In this document: positions 1-7,423 of the stretch, one piece after another | Numbering within the stretch: the stretch's first letter is position 1 | Layout: each line of letters begins with the position of its first letter | DNA from: a virus | DNA: 64,000 nt | Reading direction: 5' to 3' (one strand) | Virus record (IMG/VR): IMGVR_UViG_3300025634_000001 | Location: 1-64,000 of that record | The notes under the pieces: generated by a model | The model's database searches: none | The model's input: only the letters and a program-made list of their open reading frames with translations | What the model was told of the DNA's origin: nothing | Made by a program: the position numbers and the translations under genes

Positions 1-2
1 TC

Positions 3-86
3 CGTCGCGGCGAGATCCTCCCGACGAAGCGCTACCTCGAGCAGCAAGAAGCGCTGGCGCGCAAGAAGGCCCGCACCAGCTCCTGA
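3..86 (+). CDS. 3' end of an unidentified gene (partial)
   Basis: Only the last 27 codons lie in the window, in the third frame, ending at TGA 84-86. The tail is rich in Lys, Arg and Gln (it ends QQEALARKKARTSS). It is too short to assign. It is the only rightward gene left of the early operon, and the terminator at 99-135 follows at once, so it ends a transcript coming from outside the window. Confidence 0.5.
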   Translation, partial: RRGEILPTKRYLEQQEALARKKARTSS

Positions 87-98
87 CGACGCCAAGAA

Positions 99-135
99 GC
101 CCCAGCGGGTCACCATCCCCGCTGGGGCGCTTTCT
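99..135 (+). terminator. Rho-independent terminator
   Basis: A perfect 11-bp stem (99-109 with 118-128, GC-rich) with an 8-nt loop is followed by a T-containing tail (gcgctttct). It lies 12 bp after the stop of the partial rightward gene. It faces the end of the leftward early operon, so it may separate convergent transcripts. Confidence 0.8.
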
Positions 136-148
136 GCTGCCCGGACGA

Positions 149-307
149 TCACCCGGCCTTCTCCCTCGCTGCGGTCTCCGTGTCATCCGGTTCCTCGCGC
201 ACCCGCATGTCCGGTCTCAGTTCCCCGCAGCCGCATGACAGGACAGGACAGGAGCCCGGACTGTGACGGTGGGCACACAAGCAGACGCGTGACAGGTTGT
301 AGCTCAT
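149..307 (-). CDS. small Cys/His-rich protein (52 aa)
   Basis: The ATG at 307-305 overlaps the TGA of the methyltransferase gene upstream (ATGA), which sets the start. Residues 8-25 carry a CxC-H-H-C-CxC arrangement (VCLCAHRHSP then SCPVLSCGC) that looks like a zinc knuckle. It is the last gene of the leftward early operon. I do not recognise a named family; small zinc-binding proteins of this kind are common in actinophage early regions. Confidence 0.6.
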   Translation of the reverse strand: MSYNLSRVCLCAHRHSPGSCPVLSCGCGELRPDMRVREEPDDTETAAREKAG

Positions 308-996
308 GCGGCGGCCTCCGCTGTCAGGTGCTCGAGCAGGCGGGTGCCGATGTACTCCGTGAATGCTGGCGGAATCGCCTGCGCTAGGCCGTCCCGGTTC
401 ATCCACGGGGCACGCATCCGCCGACGTCCTTCCTCGGCGTCACTGAAGTGCCCCGTCAGCTGCATGCACTCGCCGGGCTTGGGCTGGCGGCCCATCTTGG
501 TCTGCGGCCACTGATGCAGGACATGACCGGGCTGCGGGATGCCGAACGAGGCCTCGAACAGCCGGTCCTCGTACAGCAGGCCGCGGAGCTCGGAGAACAT
601 GCAGCCGCAGAGCGTCAGGCCACTGGAGCCGAACAGGTCATCCTGGTGCGGCAGGGGCGAGCCCGCCACGTTCTCCACGATCCACGGGACCGGGAAACCG
701 TGCAGTCGCTCAAGCGTGGCGGCGAGCAGCCACCCGGTGCCATGGTCGCCGCCGAAGTCCCGTGTCGGGGAGTGATCCTGGCATGGCGGGCTGGCATGGA
801 TCGCATCGAAGTCGCCGTGCGCCCAGCAGAACTCATCGAACGTGTCCAGCACCGTCAGCGCGTCGGCGCGGACGAACTCGAACGGGTACCGCGGCTGCGG
901 CTCGGTGTCCACGCCCACGACCTCGAACCCGGCCCGGTCGTAGCCCGTCGCGGCGCCACCCTGGCAGCAGTACAGGTCCAGTAGCCGCGGCCTCAT
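304..996 (-). CDS. DNA (cytosine-5) methyltransferase, phage type
   Basis: 230 aa, starting at ATG 996-994, which overlaps the TGA of the upstream gene; this excludes the longer in-frame extension. An N-terminal SAM-binding strand (LLDLYCCQGGAATGY) is followed by motif IV SPPCQ at 69-73, with Cys72 the expected nucleophile, and by the ENV motif at 108-110. Its length and divergent motif I fit compact phage C5 methylases, which can protect phage DNA from host restriction. The target sequence cannot be read from the protein. A second, unrelated C5 methylase lies at 33833-34909. Confidence 0.85.
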   Translation of the reverse strand: MRPRLLDLYCCQGGAATGYDRAGFEVVGVDTEPQPRYPFEFVRADALTVLDTFDEFCWAHGDFDAIHASPPCQDHSPTRDFGGDHGTGWLLAATLERLHGFPVPWIVENVAGSPLPHQDDLFGSSGLTLCGCMFSELRGLLYEDRLFEASFGIPQPGHVLHQWPQTKMGRQPKPGECMQLTGHFSDAEEGRRRMRAPWMNRDGLAQAIPPAFTEYIGTRLLEHLTAEAAA

Positions 997-1685
997 GCCG
1001 CACCGCCCAGCTCTGCAAGCGCCTCGACCTCGGTCAGGTGCAGGACGAGCCGCCCTTTCGGGTAGATCGCGCCGATGGTGCACCAGATCCCGGCGACGTA
1101 CCGCGGGCACTCGTCGTCCTCGAGCACGCCCGCTTTCACGATCCCGTCGATCGCCGCTTTCCCGCTCGCAGCGCAGGTGTTCTCCGCGTCACGGTGCCTG
1201 CGGTCGGGGGGCTGGTACTCCACGACGACGGAGACGCGCTCGAGCCGCGGGATCTTCGCTTGCAAGGCGAGCGCCCAGGCGGCTTTCTTCAGCGCCTCAG
1301 TGCGCCGTGCCCGCTCGGACCAGTGCTCCCGGCCGTTGAGGGACAGCAGCTTGAGGCCGGGCGGCATGGCGATCGTGAACGTCCGCCTGGTTTCCCCCTC
1401 CGGGGCCGCGCTCGATTCCGAAGGCGCGGTCCCGGAGGATGCTTGTGCCCGCACCCGGCGCGGAGCGGAAGGCGCGATTGCAGGGCCCTCCGCTCCGGCC
1501 ACCGGGCCGGGCTTTCCCGTAGCCGTCCGTTCGCGGTCATGCAGCGGGAAAGATGGGGTGTCCCGCCCGTTCGCTACGGGGGTCGCGAACGGGCGGGACG
1601 TGCCCGTACGGCCGGGGTCAGCGGCGGCACGGGCGGCACGGGCCGGCGGGGGGCATGCCGGGCCCGTGCAGTCTGAGGGGGTCAC
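993..1685 (-). CDS. RusA-like Holliday junction resolvase with long N-terminal extension
   Basis: The GTG at 1685-1683 overlaps the upstream TGA, giving 230 aa. The C-terminal ~120 residues look like RusA: an N-terminal strand (TFTIAMPP), an LNGREHW helix start, then PPDRRHRDAEN and a KAAIDGIVKAGVLEDDE segment with the conserved acidic residues. RusA cleaves four-way junctions made during phage recombination and replication, which fits the ERF and exonuclease genes of the same operon. The first ~105 residues are low-complexity, Pro/Ala/Arg-rich, and span a 15-bp inverted repeat (1560-1599). Translation may therefore start later, for example at an in-frame GTG near residue 77. Confidence 0.75.
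   Translation of the reverse strand: MTPSDCTGPACPPPARAARAAADPGRTGTSRPFATPVANGRDTPSFPLHDRERTATGKPGPVAGAEGPAIAPSAPRRVRAQASSGTAPSESSAAPEGETRRTFTIAMPPGLKLLSLNGREHWSERARRTEALKKAAWALALQAKIPRLERVSVVVEYQPPDRRHRDAENTCAASGKAAIDGIVKAGVLEDDECPRYVAGIWCTIGAIYPKGRLVLHLTEVEALAELGGAA
1560..1599. repeat. 15-bp perfect inverted repeat inside the RusA-like gene
   Basis: Arms at 1560-1574 and 1585-1599 (GTCCCGCCCGTTCGC and its complement) are separated by 10 bp. There is no T tract. It lies in the low-complexity 5' part of the RusA-like gene, so it may be an mRNA hairpin limiting read-through to the last genes, or a protein-binding site. Confidence 0.7.
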
Positions 1686-2068
1686 GACGCGCTCCCGGCT
1701 GCGTACTCGTCCCTGTAGTAACGGGCGGCGCTTCTACGGACGCCGACTTGCGCCGCGGCATCGGCGTGGCTCACTCCCCGGTCGCGGAGCCCGGCGTACT
1801 GCCGGACCCGTTCCTGCCGCCGCTCGCGGCTCGCGTTGCGACGCGGCCTGGGCTGCTGCGGGTCCCGGGCGGCTACCCTGGCTGCGAGCAGTGCCTGCTT
1901 CTCGGCTTCCGCGGCTTCGGCGCGGCGCACCAGCAGGGCATTCTCCGGGGACTGCCTAGCGAACCGGGCGCGGACCCGGGCGACGATCTCGGCGGGTTCC
2001 GGCTGGCTCCCGGGCAGGGTGTACTGGTGTCCGCCGAGCTGGCGGGCGGGCTCGTAGGTGCGTGTCAC
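1682..2068 (-). CDS. HTH-like protein (128 aa)
   Basis: The GTG start at 2068-2066 has a strong GGGAGG 6 bp upstream and overlaps the stop of the next gene, so the longer open frame is not used. The middle is Ala/Arg-rich and helical. The C-terminus (HADAAAQVGVRRSAARYYRD) looks like a helix-turn-helix of the resolvase or terminase-small type. It sits between small membrane proteins and the RusA-like gene. It may be a DNA-binding accessory protein; the exact role is unknown. Confidence 0.6.
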   Translation of the reverse strand: MTRTYEPARQLGGHQYTLPGSQPEPAEIVARVRARFARQSPENALLVRRAEAAEAEKQALLAARVAARDPQQPRPRRNASRERRQERVRQYAGLRDRGVSHADAAAQVGVRRSAARYYRDEYAAGSAS

Positions 2069-2226
2069 CCGAACCTCCCGGTCAGCACCGACATCCACAT
2101 GGACGTGAACCCGGACAGTCCCGCAAGGGCAAGCCACACCGCCTGGCCGTTCAGAGTCCGGGCGTTGCGGGCCCTGCCGTAGAAGACGGGGATTGCGGCG
2201 ATGAGAGGAACGGAGAAGATGATCAC
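2065..2226 (-). CDS. small membrane protein (53 aa)
   Basis: GTG at 2226-2224 and TGA at 2067-2065 each overlap the neighbouring gene by GTGA, the signature of this operon. The protein starts MIIFSVPLIAAIPVFYG and has a second hydrophobic stretch near residues 30-47, so one or two membrane spans are likely. No family recognised. Confidence 0.6.
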   Translation of the reverse strand: MIIFSVPLIAAIPVFYGRARNARTLNGQAVWLALAGLSGFTSMWMSVLTGRFG

Positions 2227-2393
2227 GACGCCGCTCCCGCCGCCGGCTCCCTGGCATCTCGCTGCTTCCGGCGTGGCGTTATGAGCGCGTCCAGGGTCGC
2301 GTCGCGTTCCTCCGCCGTTCCGTAGCCAGGCGTGACCTTCAGGCCCGCCCAGCCGCCGATGAGTGCTCCGATGACGACGATGCGGCGGGTCAC
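2223..2393 (-). CDS. small membrane-anchored protein (56 aa)
   Basis: The start is GTG 2393-2391, overlapping the upstream TGA; the long in-frame extension upstream is antisense noise. One N-terminal hydrophobic segment (RIVVIGALIGGWAGL) is followed by a charged tail. It is part of a run of tiny membrane proteins (2065-3244). Function unknown. Confidence 0.6.
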   Translation of the reverse strand: MTRRIVVIGALIGGWAGLKVTPGYGTAEERDATLDALITPRRKQRDAREPAAGAAS

Positions 2394-2602
2394 GCGACCT
2401 CCCGCAGCGGCTTGTCGGCGGAGCTTTCGGCGGCCGGTTCCGTCTTCGCCTCGGCGTCGGGCTTCGGCAGTACCGGGGCCTTCGGTGCGGCGATCTGGAA
2501 CCGGGGCGCGACGGCGAGGGCGATCTTCAGTCCCGCTCCTATGCCTGCCAGCCACAGGACCGTGCGGGTGATGGTGTCGACGATGGTGACGGCGGTGTTC
2601 AC
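2390..2602 (-). CDS. small membrane protein (70 aa)
   Basis: ATG at 2602 overlaps the upstream stop (ATGA). A hydrophobic segment spans about residues 15-35 (VLWLAGIGAGLKIALAVA). It is followed by a Pro/Ala/Glu-rich soluble tail. Unknown function; it belongs to the membrane-protein run of the early operon. Confidence 0.6.
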   Translation of the reverse strand: MNTAVTIVDTITRTVLWLAGIGAGLKIALAVAPRFQIAAPKAPVLPKPDAEAKTEPAAESSADKPLREVA

Positions 2603-2844
2603 TGCGCCTCTCCCTGCCTGTGTCCGAACTGCTTCTTGCCGGGCGGCACCGGATACCAGAGCGCCCCCACGGCTTCCAGAACCTCGCGGAGCATCGGTTT
2701 CGCCGCTTCCGGGTCACCGCCCGCCGCCTTCAGCGCGAGGCCCGCGAGGTTGATCCCGGCTTCGCGCTGCTGCGCCTCGGTGATCACGGCCTCTTTCAGC
2801 AGGGCCTCAGCGCGGTCGATGCCTGTGCCCCTGTCCGGGCTCAT
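2599..2844 (-). CDS. hypothetical helical protein (81 aa)
   Basis: Translationally coupled at both ends (ATGA). It is predicted helical and soluble, with an EALLKEAVITEAQQREAGINLAGLALKAAGG core. I recognise no motif. It is probably a phage-specific early protein. Confidence 0.6.
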   Translation of the reverse strand: MSPDRGTGIDRAEALLKEAVITEAQQREAGINLAGLALKAAGGDPEAAKPMLREVLEAVGALWYPVPPGKKQFGHRQGEAQ

Positions 2845-3038
2845 CGCCGGTCTCTCTTCCTGATGGCCAGCGGGGGTGCCCCGCAGGGATCGAAACGCTG
2901 ATTAACAGGACCGCTCATCGACCACCTGTTCTCGTGAGGGTCAGGCGGGCGGCGTTCCTGCGGGCGCGGCGGCATGTCCTCGGGGGGCGCGATGGAGACA
3001 GGCCCGGGGCCGTGGAACCACGGACGGAACCGCGTCAC
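2841..3038 (-). CDS. hypothetical protein (65 aa)
   Basis: The ATG at 3038 overlaps the upstream stop and the gene ends in an ATGA overlap with the next. It is Pro/Arg-rich with no clear secondary structure. The operon overlaps are the main support for this being a real gene. Confidence 0.5.
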   Translation of the reverse strand: MTRFRPWFHGPGPVSIAPPEDMPPRPQERRPPDPHENRWSMSGPVNQRFDPCGAPPLAIRKRDRR

Positions 3039-3244
3039 GACGCAGCCCCCGTCCCGGCCGGGACGAGAAGCTCCGCTACCTCATCCGCGGTCGCGTCCGC
3101 GATGAGCGCGGCGACCTGCTGCTCCTGCCGTGCCCGCGCTTCCCGTGCCTCGCGGCGATGCCTGAGCTGCCTCGGTGCGCCCGCCAGCCAGTAGCAGGCG
3201 AGACCGGTCCAGATGATGAGGAAGGTCCAGTCCAGGAGGGTCAC
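3035..3244 (-). CDS. small single-span membrane protein (69 aa)
   Basis: The N-terminal segment LDWTFLIIWTGLACYWLAGA is a clear transmembrane helix. It is followed by a positively charged stretch (RQLRHRREAREARARQ) and an acidic helix, so the C-terminus should be cytoplasmic. It is coupled by ATGA overlaps. Unknown function. Confidence 0.65.
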   Translation of the reverse strand: MTLLDWTFLIIWTGLACYWLAGAPRQLRHRREAREARARQEQQVAALIADATADEVAELLVPAGTGAAS

Positions 3245-3603
3245 GGCGCACCGCCGAAGCCCGGCTCAAGCGGCTCGTCTGCTTCCCTGGCGAGCTTCTC
3301 GGCGGTGAAACCGAGGATGCTGGTCATGAGCTGTAGCGGGTCGATCTCCCGCATCGTGTCGGCGGGCACGTCCAGTACGGCCCCGACGGCGGTCATCGCC
3401 GCTGCTGCGATGGCTCGCCCTGCGGTCTCCCGGTGGCCGGGGAACTGCCTGGCGATAGCGTCGGCGGTGATCGTGGCGACGGACACCGCGATGCACGTGG
3501 CGACGTCTTCCCCGTCCCAGGCGTCGCGGTGGATGGCGAGGAACTGGTCGGTGCTGGCGTCCATGAACGGGCCGACGGCTTCCGGGTCTAGCGGCCTGAT
3601 CAT
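3241..3603 (-). CDS. hypothetical protein (120 aa)
   Basis: ATG 3603 overlaps the HNH gene stop. It is mostly helical with an Ala-rich centre (RAIAAAAMTAVGAVLDV). No catalytic motif was recognised. It follows the HNH nuclease gene in the operon. Confidence 0.6.
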   Translation of the reverse strand: MIRPLDPEAVGPFMDASTDQFLAIHRDAWDGEDVATCIAVSVATITADAIARQFPGHRETAGRAIAAAAMTAVGAVLDVPADTMREIDPLQLMTSILGFTAEKLAREADEPLEPGFGGAP

Positions 3604-4055
3604 GCTGCACCGTCCCCGTCAGCGTCCCAGCTGTGAACCAACAGCCCAGCTGCATAAGCCCAGCCGAGTTCGCTCTTGGGCTTGAACGTGATCTCGTCAT
3701 GGCACTCGCGGGCGAGCGGAATCGCGTTGGCAACGTCGGTGATAGAGCCGCCCCGTGCCCGCGTGAGGGGCTCGTGCAGGTCCACAGCCGGCCGGTTGCA
3801 TTCGGGTCGGCCGCATCCGCACATCACGGTCCCCTCGCGGCGGTCAGGCCAGAGCCGGTCTGCCATCGCGGCCCGTTCCCGGTTCTCTGCGCGCCGCTTG
3901 GCGCTGACCGGCTGCAGGCCTTTCCCCCTCGCCGCGCCTTCTCTAGGTGCGGAGCCGGTGAGCGGGGTGTGGCGTGCGGGGGGCTGTCCGGGCTGCAAGG
4001 GCTTGGTGCCGGGCAGCAGCCGCGAGGTACGGGCGAGCTGGGTGCGGCGGATCAT
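3600..4055 (-). CDS. HNH endonuclease-like protein (151 aa)
   Basis: It starts MIRRTQLARTSRLLPGTKPL, a basic N-terminus. Near residue 78 it has a CGCGRPECNRPAVDLHEP zinc-knuckle/His segment, then LARECHDEITF, consistent with a degenerate HNH (Cys pair, His, Asn, His). Phage HNH proteins act as recombination or packaging nucleases. Here it is embedded in the recombination operon between the ERF/exonuclease genes and the membrane-protein run, with ATGA overlaps on both sides. Confidence 0.7.
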   Translation of the reverse strand: MIRRTQLARTSRLLPGTKPLQPGQPPARHTPLTGSAPREGAARGKGLQPVSAKRRAENRERAAMADRLWPDRREGTVMCGCGRPECNRPAVDLHEPLTRARGGSITDVANAIPLARECHDEITFKPKSELGWAYAAGLLVHSWDADGDGAA

Positions 4056-4417
4056 GCCCGCACCGCCCCGTACATCGCGTTGACGCTCTTGAGGATCGCC
4101 TGCCAGGCGAACAGTTCCTTCTCAAGCGCGTCAGCGGTCCGGTTCGCATGCTTGTATGCGATCTCCGCGTTGTCGGCTTCCTCGCGGTGTGGCATCGTCT
4201 TGATGTCCGCGGCGTACTCGCGGTCCTTGATGGACCCATCGGAGTTCTTGTACGCGTTGGCGTAGGCCAGGTCGAAGTCCCGCTTCTTGGCCTTCATCTC
4301 CTTCTCGCAGCCGGTGATGATCCTCACCCCGGCCGCGATCCGGTTCGCGGTCTCCTGGATCTTGTTCTCGACGTCGGCGGGATTGTGCAGGTCACCGCGG
4401 ACGATGGTCTCGGTCAT
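4052..4417 (-). CDS. coiled-coil protein next to recombination genes (121 aa)
   Basis: It is almost entirely charged helix (VENKIQETANRIAAGV, KKRDFDLAYANAYKN, NRTADALEKELFAWQ), so a coiled coil is likely. It is coupled to the exonuclease gene upstream. Small helical proteins often accompany phage annealing systems, so a recombination accessory role is possible but inferred from position only. Confidence 0.65.
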   Translation of the reverse strand: MTETIVRGDLHNPADVENKIQETANRIAAGVRIITGCEKEMKAKKRDFDLAYANAYKNSDGSIKDREYAADIKTMPHREEADNAEIAYKHANRTADALEKELFAWQAILKSVNAMYGAVRA

Positions 4418-5370
4418 GCCGCCGCCTTCGGGGTCTTGATCTTGGTGACGGTCAGCCGGGGCGCATTGCCGGGCTTGAAGGTCGTAGGCACCTGCTCGCC
4501 GCGCGCTGCGTAGCCGGCGTACACAGCGGCCTCGTCAAGGACTTCCTTGTCGTCGCCGGCCTCGCCGGTGGACACCCGCCAGCCGTCCGCGATGCCGCGC
4601 AGTCCGCGGAGCATCGGCGCGAGCGCTTTCTTCTCCTTGTCCAGCGGTCCCACCGTGGCGTTGATCTCGCCGTAGCGGGCGACGGCGCTGGCCAGCTCCG
4701 GGTCGGTGATCGGCTCGCCTTCGGGCTGCCCGGTCTCGCGGCACAGCGAGAAGAAACTGCACCAAGAGGCGCACCAGGCGTAGGGCTTGTCCTTCGGCAG
4801 CGACTGCCCGGCCGCCATGCGGTCGCGGACCCACTCGAGCCGGTCGGCTCCCTCGTCGGCTAGCGAGCGGTCGAACGGCTCCTCGTACGCCCACCAGTCG
4901 GCGAATGTCCCGTCCACGGGGATCACCAGGAGCCGCACCGTGCAGTCCGCTGGCAGTTCGCCCGCGTCGACCAGCCCGGCCGCGTAGCCGTGGACCTGGA
5001 CGCGCTTGGGGCACAGCAGGGAATGGTCGGAGGCCCACAGCTTGGAGTTGGCGAGGCTGGTGGTCTTGAAGTCCACGAGGTAGTCCGGTCCCACGAGGTC
5101 GGCGTGGCCGGGGATGCCCCGGTAGATGGTGTCTACCTCGATGCGGACGCCGGGGCCGTCGAGGATCGGCTCCAGGTACTCGTGGATCGCGGTCCCGCGC
5201 TGTGCTGCCCATGAGTCGGTGTCGTCGGTGGTGAACGCGCCGTCGAGCCGGAAGCCGAGCGCTGACCGGCAGCCGCCGACCTCGGACCAGCCGACCGCGC
5301 TCTGGAGGGACCGCGGGCGCGCGGCGTCATGGTCGCGCACCCGCTTCACCGTCTGCTCGATCCAGGTCAT
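4414..5370 (-). CDS. PD-(D/E)XK exonuclease with Cas4/AddB-type cysteine cluster
   Basis: 318 aa. The nuclease motifs are in order: G-x-x-x-H at 59-63, Asp91 (IPGHADLVG), D100-F-K102 as the DxK motif, and QxxxY at 125-129. Cys34 together with Cys200, Cys204 and Cys210 matches the four-cysteine iron-sulphur staple of Cas4/AddB-like nucleases. It should resect double-strand ends to give single-stranded DNA for the ERF protein encoded immediately upstream (overlap 5367-5370). Stand-alone Cas4-like nucleases are common in phages; no CRISPR genes are present here. Confidence 0.85.
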   Translation of the reverse strand: MTWIEQTVKRVRDHDAARPRSLQSAVGWSEVGGCRSALGFRLDGAFTTDDTDSWAAQRGTAIHEYLEPILDGPGVRIEVDTIYRGIPGHADLVGPDYLVDFKTTSLANSKLWASDHSLLCPKRVQVHGYAAGLVDAGELPADCTVRLLVIPVDGTFADWWAYEEPFDRSLADEGADRLEWVRDRMAAGQSLPKDKPYAWCASWCSFFSLCRETGQPEGEPITDPELASAVARYGEINATVGPLDKEKKALAPMLRGLRGIADGWRVSTGEAGDDKEVLDEAAVYAGYAARGEQVPTTFKPGNAPRLTVTKIKTPKAAA

Positions 5371-6329
5371 GCCGCTGCTCCCTGCATGTCCCGCATCGCC
5401 TGCGTTGCGTGCCGGAGCTGCGCCGCTGTCGCCGCGTCCAGCTCCGCGCCGGTAACCGACTTGACGTGAGTCTCAAGCTCACCGGGGGGGAAGCCTGTCT
5501 CTCCCATGGCGGCGTTCAGCGTGGCCATGGCGTCTTCGACTTCCTTGAGCTGCTTGCGGCGCCAGTCCAGGTAGACGGCAAGCTTCCCGGTTCCGCCGCC
5601 GGACGGGTTGCGGACGAACGCCGTGACCATGCCCTTCTCGCGCGCCCTGCGGTGGATGTCCTCCAGCGCGCCGAGAGTCAGGGCCTGGTGGGCTTCGTCG
5701 GCGAACGCCTGGGCGTCGATGTCGATGTCCTCAGGTGCCGCCGCGACGGCCGGCTTGGGCTGTGCCGGGCGGGACACCTGACCGCGCTGCCCGTTCTCGC
5801 TGCTGCCGTTCTGGCGGGGTGGCGCGGGGGTGGACTGGTCGAAGACGTCGCCGGCCGACTGGCGGCTGCTGTGGTCGTTCTGGGCTCGCTGCCCGTCGTC
5901 GTCGTCCTCGACCACGATGTTGATGGCGGCGCTGAAGGAGTACCGGCGGCCGTAGGTGATCATGCTGCCGAGCGTCTGCGGCTTCTGGCTCACCGGGCCG
6001 AGCGGCCACTCGCCGGACTTCTCCTCGCCGGACTCGTGAAGCAGTGACCACGCGAGGATCATCATGCTGCGGTTGGCGGGGTCAATGGTCGGCGCGCAGT
6101 GGAACGCCAGCCCGAACTTGGCCAGCAGCGGCCCGACCTCTGCGACGACATCGGCTAGGTCGGCGTATTTGTAGGTGTACGAGAAAGACTTCCCGCTGTT
6201 CTTGCTCTCGCCTTCGACCTTGCCTTCCTTGGTCTTGGTGACCTTCGGCAGTTCACCCTGAAGCTGAGACAGTGCTTTGTTCAGGTTGGGCGTGCCAGTG
6301 ATCGCAGCGGCGATCGTCTCGGTGCTCAC
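5367..6329 (-). CDS. erf: ERF-family single-strand annealing protein
   Basis: 320 aa. The N-terminal ~170 residues carry the ERF signature: SYTYKYADLADV near 49-60, LLAKFGLAF, then LGSMITYGRRYSFSAAINI near 120-138 followed by an acidic EDDDDG. The C-terminal half is a Pro/Ala-rich linker and helical tail, which is variable in this family. ERF proteins anneal complementary single strands during phage recombination and genome circularisation. It pairs with the exonuclease gene downstream through a 4-bp overlap, the usual two-component organisation. Confidence 0.88.
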   Translation of the reverse strand: MSTETIAAAITGTPNLNKALSQLQGELPKVTKTKEGKVEGESKNSGKSFSYTYKYADLADVVAEVGPLLAKFGLAFHCAPTIDPANRSMMILAWSLLHESGEEKSGEWPLGPVSQKPQTLGSMITYGRRYSFSAAINIVVEDDDDGQRAQNDHSSRQSAGDVFDQSTPAPPRQNGSSENGQRGQVSRPAQPKPAVAAAPEDIDIDAQAFADEAHQALTLGALEDIHRRAREKGMVTAFVRNPSGGGTGKLAVYLDWRRKQLKEVEDAMATLNAAMGETGFPPGELETHVKSVTGAELDAATAAQLRHATQAMRDMQGAAA

Positions 6330-6583
6330 GACTGTTCCCCCTCGTCCCCGAGTAGCGCAGCCAGTTCTTCCGCCGCGTCAGGGTCGGCCGTAGACCCCTC
6401 GATCTGCTTGCGGGCCCGCTCGTAATCCCGTGCGAGTCCTGCATCTTCCTGGTGTTCTGTGCAGGCCCCAGCGGGGTGCTTGCGGCAGGCCGGGCATTCC
6501 TCGACCCTGGCTTGCCGCATCCAGTACGAGTCGTGGAGGCTGTCCAGGAGGATTTCCCGCAGCGTGATGGTCGGGGTGCTCAT
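6326..6583 (-). CDS. small Cys-containing protein (85 aa)
   Basis: It carries ECPACRKHPAGACTEHQ near residue 29, a C-x2-C...C...H pattern suggesting a zinc site, followed by an acidic helix. It is coupled to erf by ATGA. Not assigned to a family. Confidence 0.6.
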   Translation of the reverse strand: MSTPTITLREILLDSLHDSYWMRQARVEECPACRKHPAGACTEHQEDAGLARDYERARKQIEGSTADPDAAEELAALLGDEGEQS

Positions 6584-6885
6584 GCGATCGCCTCCGCAGT
6601 GAAGGTGAAGGGAGAGACGGGATTGTCGCCGTCCCAGTCGAAGGCCAGGGCGAAGGCGTCGGCTTCAGCGGGAAGGGCGAGCTGAGTGACGCTGCCGTTG
6701 TTCATCCAGACGGCGGCGCGGATCTGCGGCTCGTCAATGTTGAGATAGAAGACGCTCGCGTCGACGGCTCCGGGCATCGCGGCGAGGATGGCCAGCGCGA
6801 TAGGGCATTCATGGCAGCGGGCAGGCTTGCCTTGGTCGATGTGCTCCTGGGTCACGCTGACGGTGACCGTGGTTGCGGCGGTCAT
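6580..6885 (-). CDS. hypothetical protein (101 aa)
   Basis: It contains CHECPIALAILAAMPGA (C-x2-C) near residue 24, then a predicted beta-rich half. Proteins of this size with a HECPIA segment recur in actinophage early operons as hypotheticals. Coupled at both ends. Confidence 0.6.
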   Translation of the reverse strand: MTAATTVTVSVTQEHIDQGKPARCHECPIALAILAAMPGAVDASVFYLNIDEPQIRAAVWMNNGSVTQLALPAEADAFALAFDWDGDNPVSPFTFTAEAIA

Positions 6886-7118
6886 GAGATCGCCGCCTCA
6901 GTGTCGGATGCCGCAGGTTCGGCTGCCGCCTCAACCCATGCCTTGTATTCGGCGAGGGGGAACATCCCGGCCGCGCTCTGCATGAGAGCCGTAGCGGCAG
7001 CGAGGGCGAGAGTGGCGTGGGCCTGCGCCGTTTGCAGGTGGTAGTTCCTGTAGTGGTCCTCCAGGAAGGTCCGCTCCAGGATCCGTTCGGCTTCGCGGTA
7101 GTGCTCGGGGCCTGTCAT
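6882..7118 (-). CDS. hypothetical helical protein (78 aa)
   Basis: The start is ATG 7118-7116, overlapping the TGA of the upstream gene; the long in-frame upstream extension is antisense noise. Helical, with YREAERILERTFLEDHYRNY and an Ala-rich helix. Unknown role. Confidence 0.6.
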   Translation of the reverse strand: MTGPEHYREAERILERTFLEDHYRNYHLQTAQAHATLALAAATALMQSAAGMFPLAEYKAWVEAAAEPAASDTEAAIS

Positions 7119-7423
7119 GCCGTCTCCTCCATCGCTGCCGGGACCGGGTTGAGTTCGTCGTATGCCGCGACTCCGGCCTCGGCCAGGCAGGCGAACCACT
7201 TCGCGTCTGGGGTGCGGACGATCACGTGGGCGTCCGGGCCGAACCCGATGAGCAGGCGGGCGTACCTGACGCCATCGCCGTCGGTCCTGGTGTCGAGGAA
7301 CCGGGGGAAGCCGGTCAGGCCCACTCCCTTGCCGCTGGTGCCGTCGGTGTACATGGGTTCCAGGGCGGCGGTCAGGTCTCCGGCGGGGACGGGGCGGCGG
7401 CGGAGACTGGTCCAGGGGAACAT
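7115..7423 (-). CDS. hypothetical protein (102 aa)
   Basis: The start ATG 7423-7421 shares one base with the upstream TGA (TGATG). It starts MFPWTSLRRRP; the rest looks like a small alpha/beta domain (DGVRYARLLIGFGPDAHVIV). No family recognised. Confidence 0.6.
   Translation of the reverse strand: MFPWTSLRRRPVPAGDLTAALEPMYTDGTSGKGVGLTGFPRFLDTRTDGDGVRYARLLIGFGPDAHVIVRTPDAKWFACLAEAGVAAYDELNPVPAAMEETA

Noticed and set aside
762-1959. long + strand frames over the early operon
   Set aside because: They oppose the methyltransferase and RusA-like genes and are Arg/Ala/Pro-rich shadows.
4414-5370. Cas4-like protein considered as part of a CRISPR-Cas locus
   Set aside because: No cas1, cas2 or array nearby; its partner is the ERF annealing gene, a usual phage arrangement.
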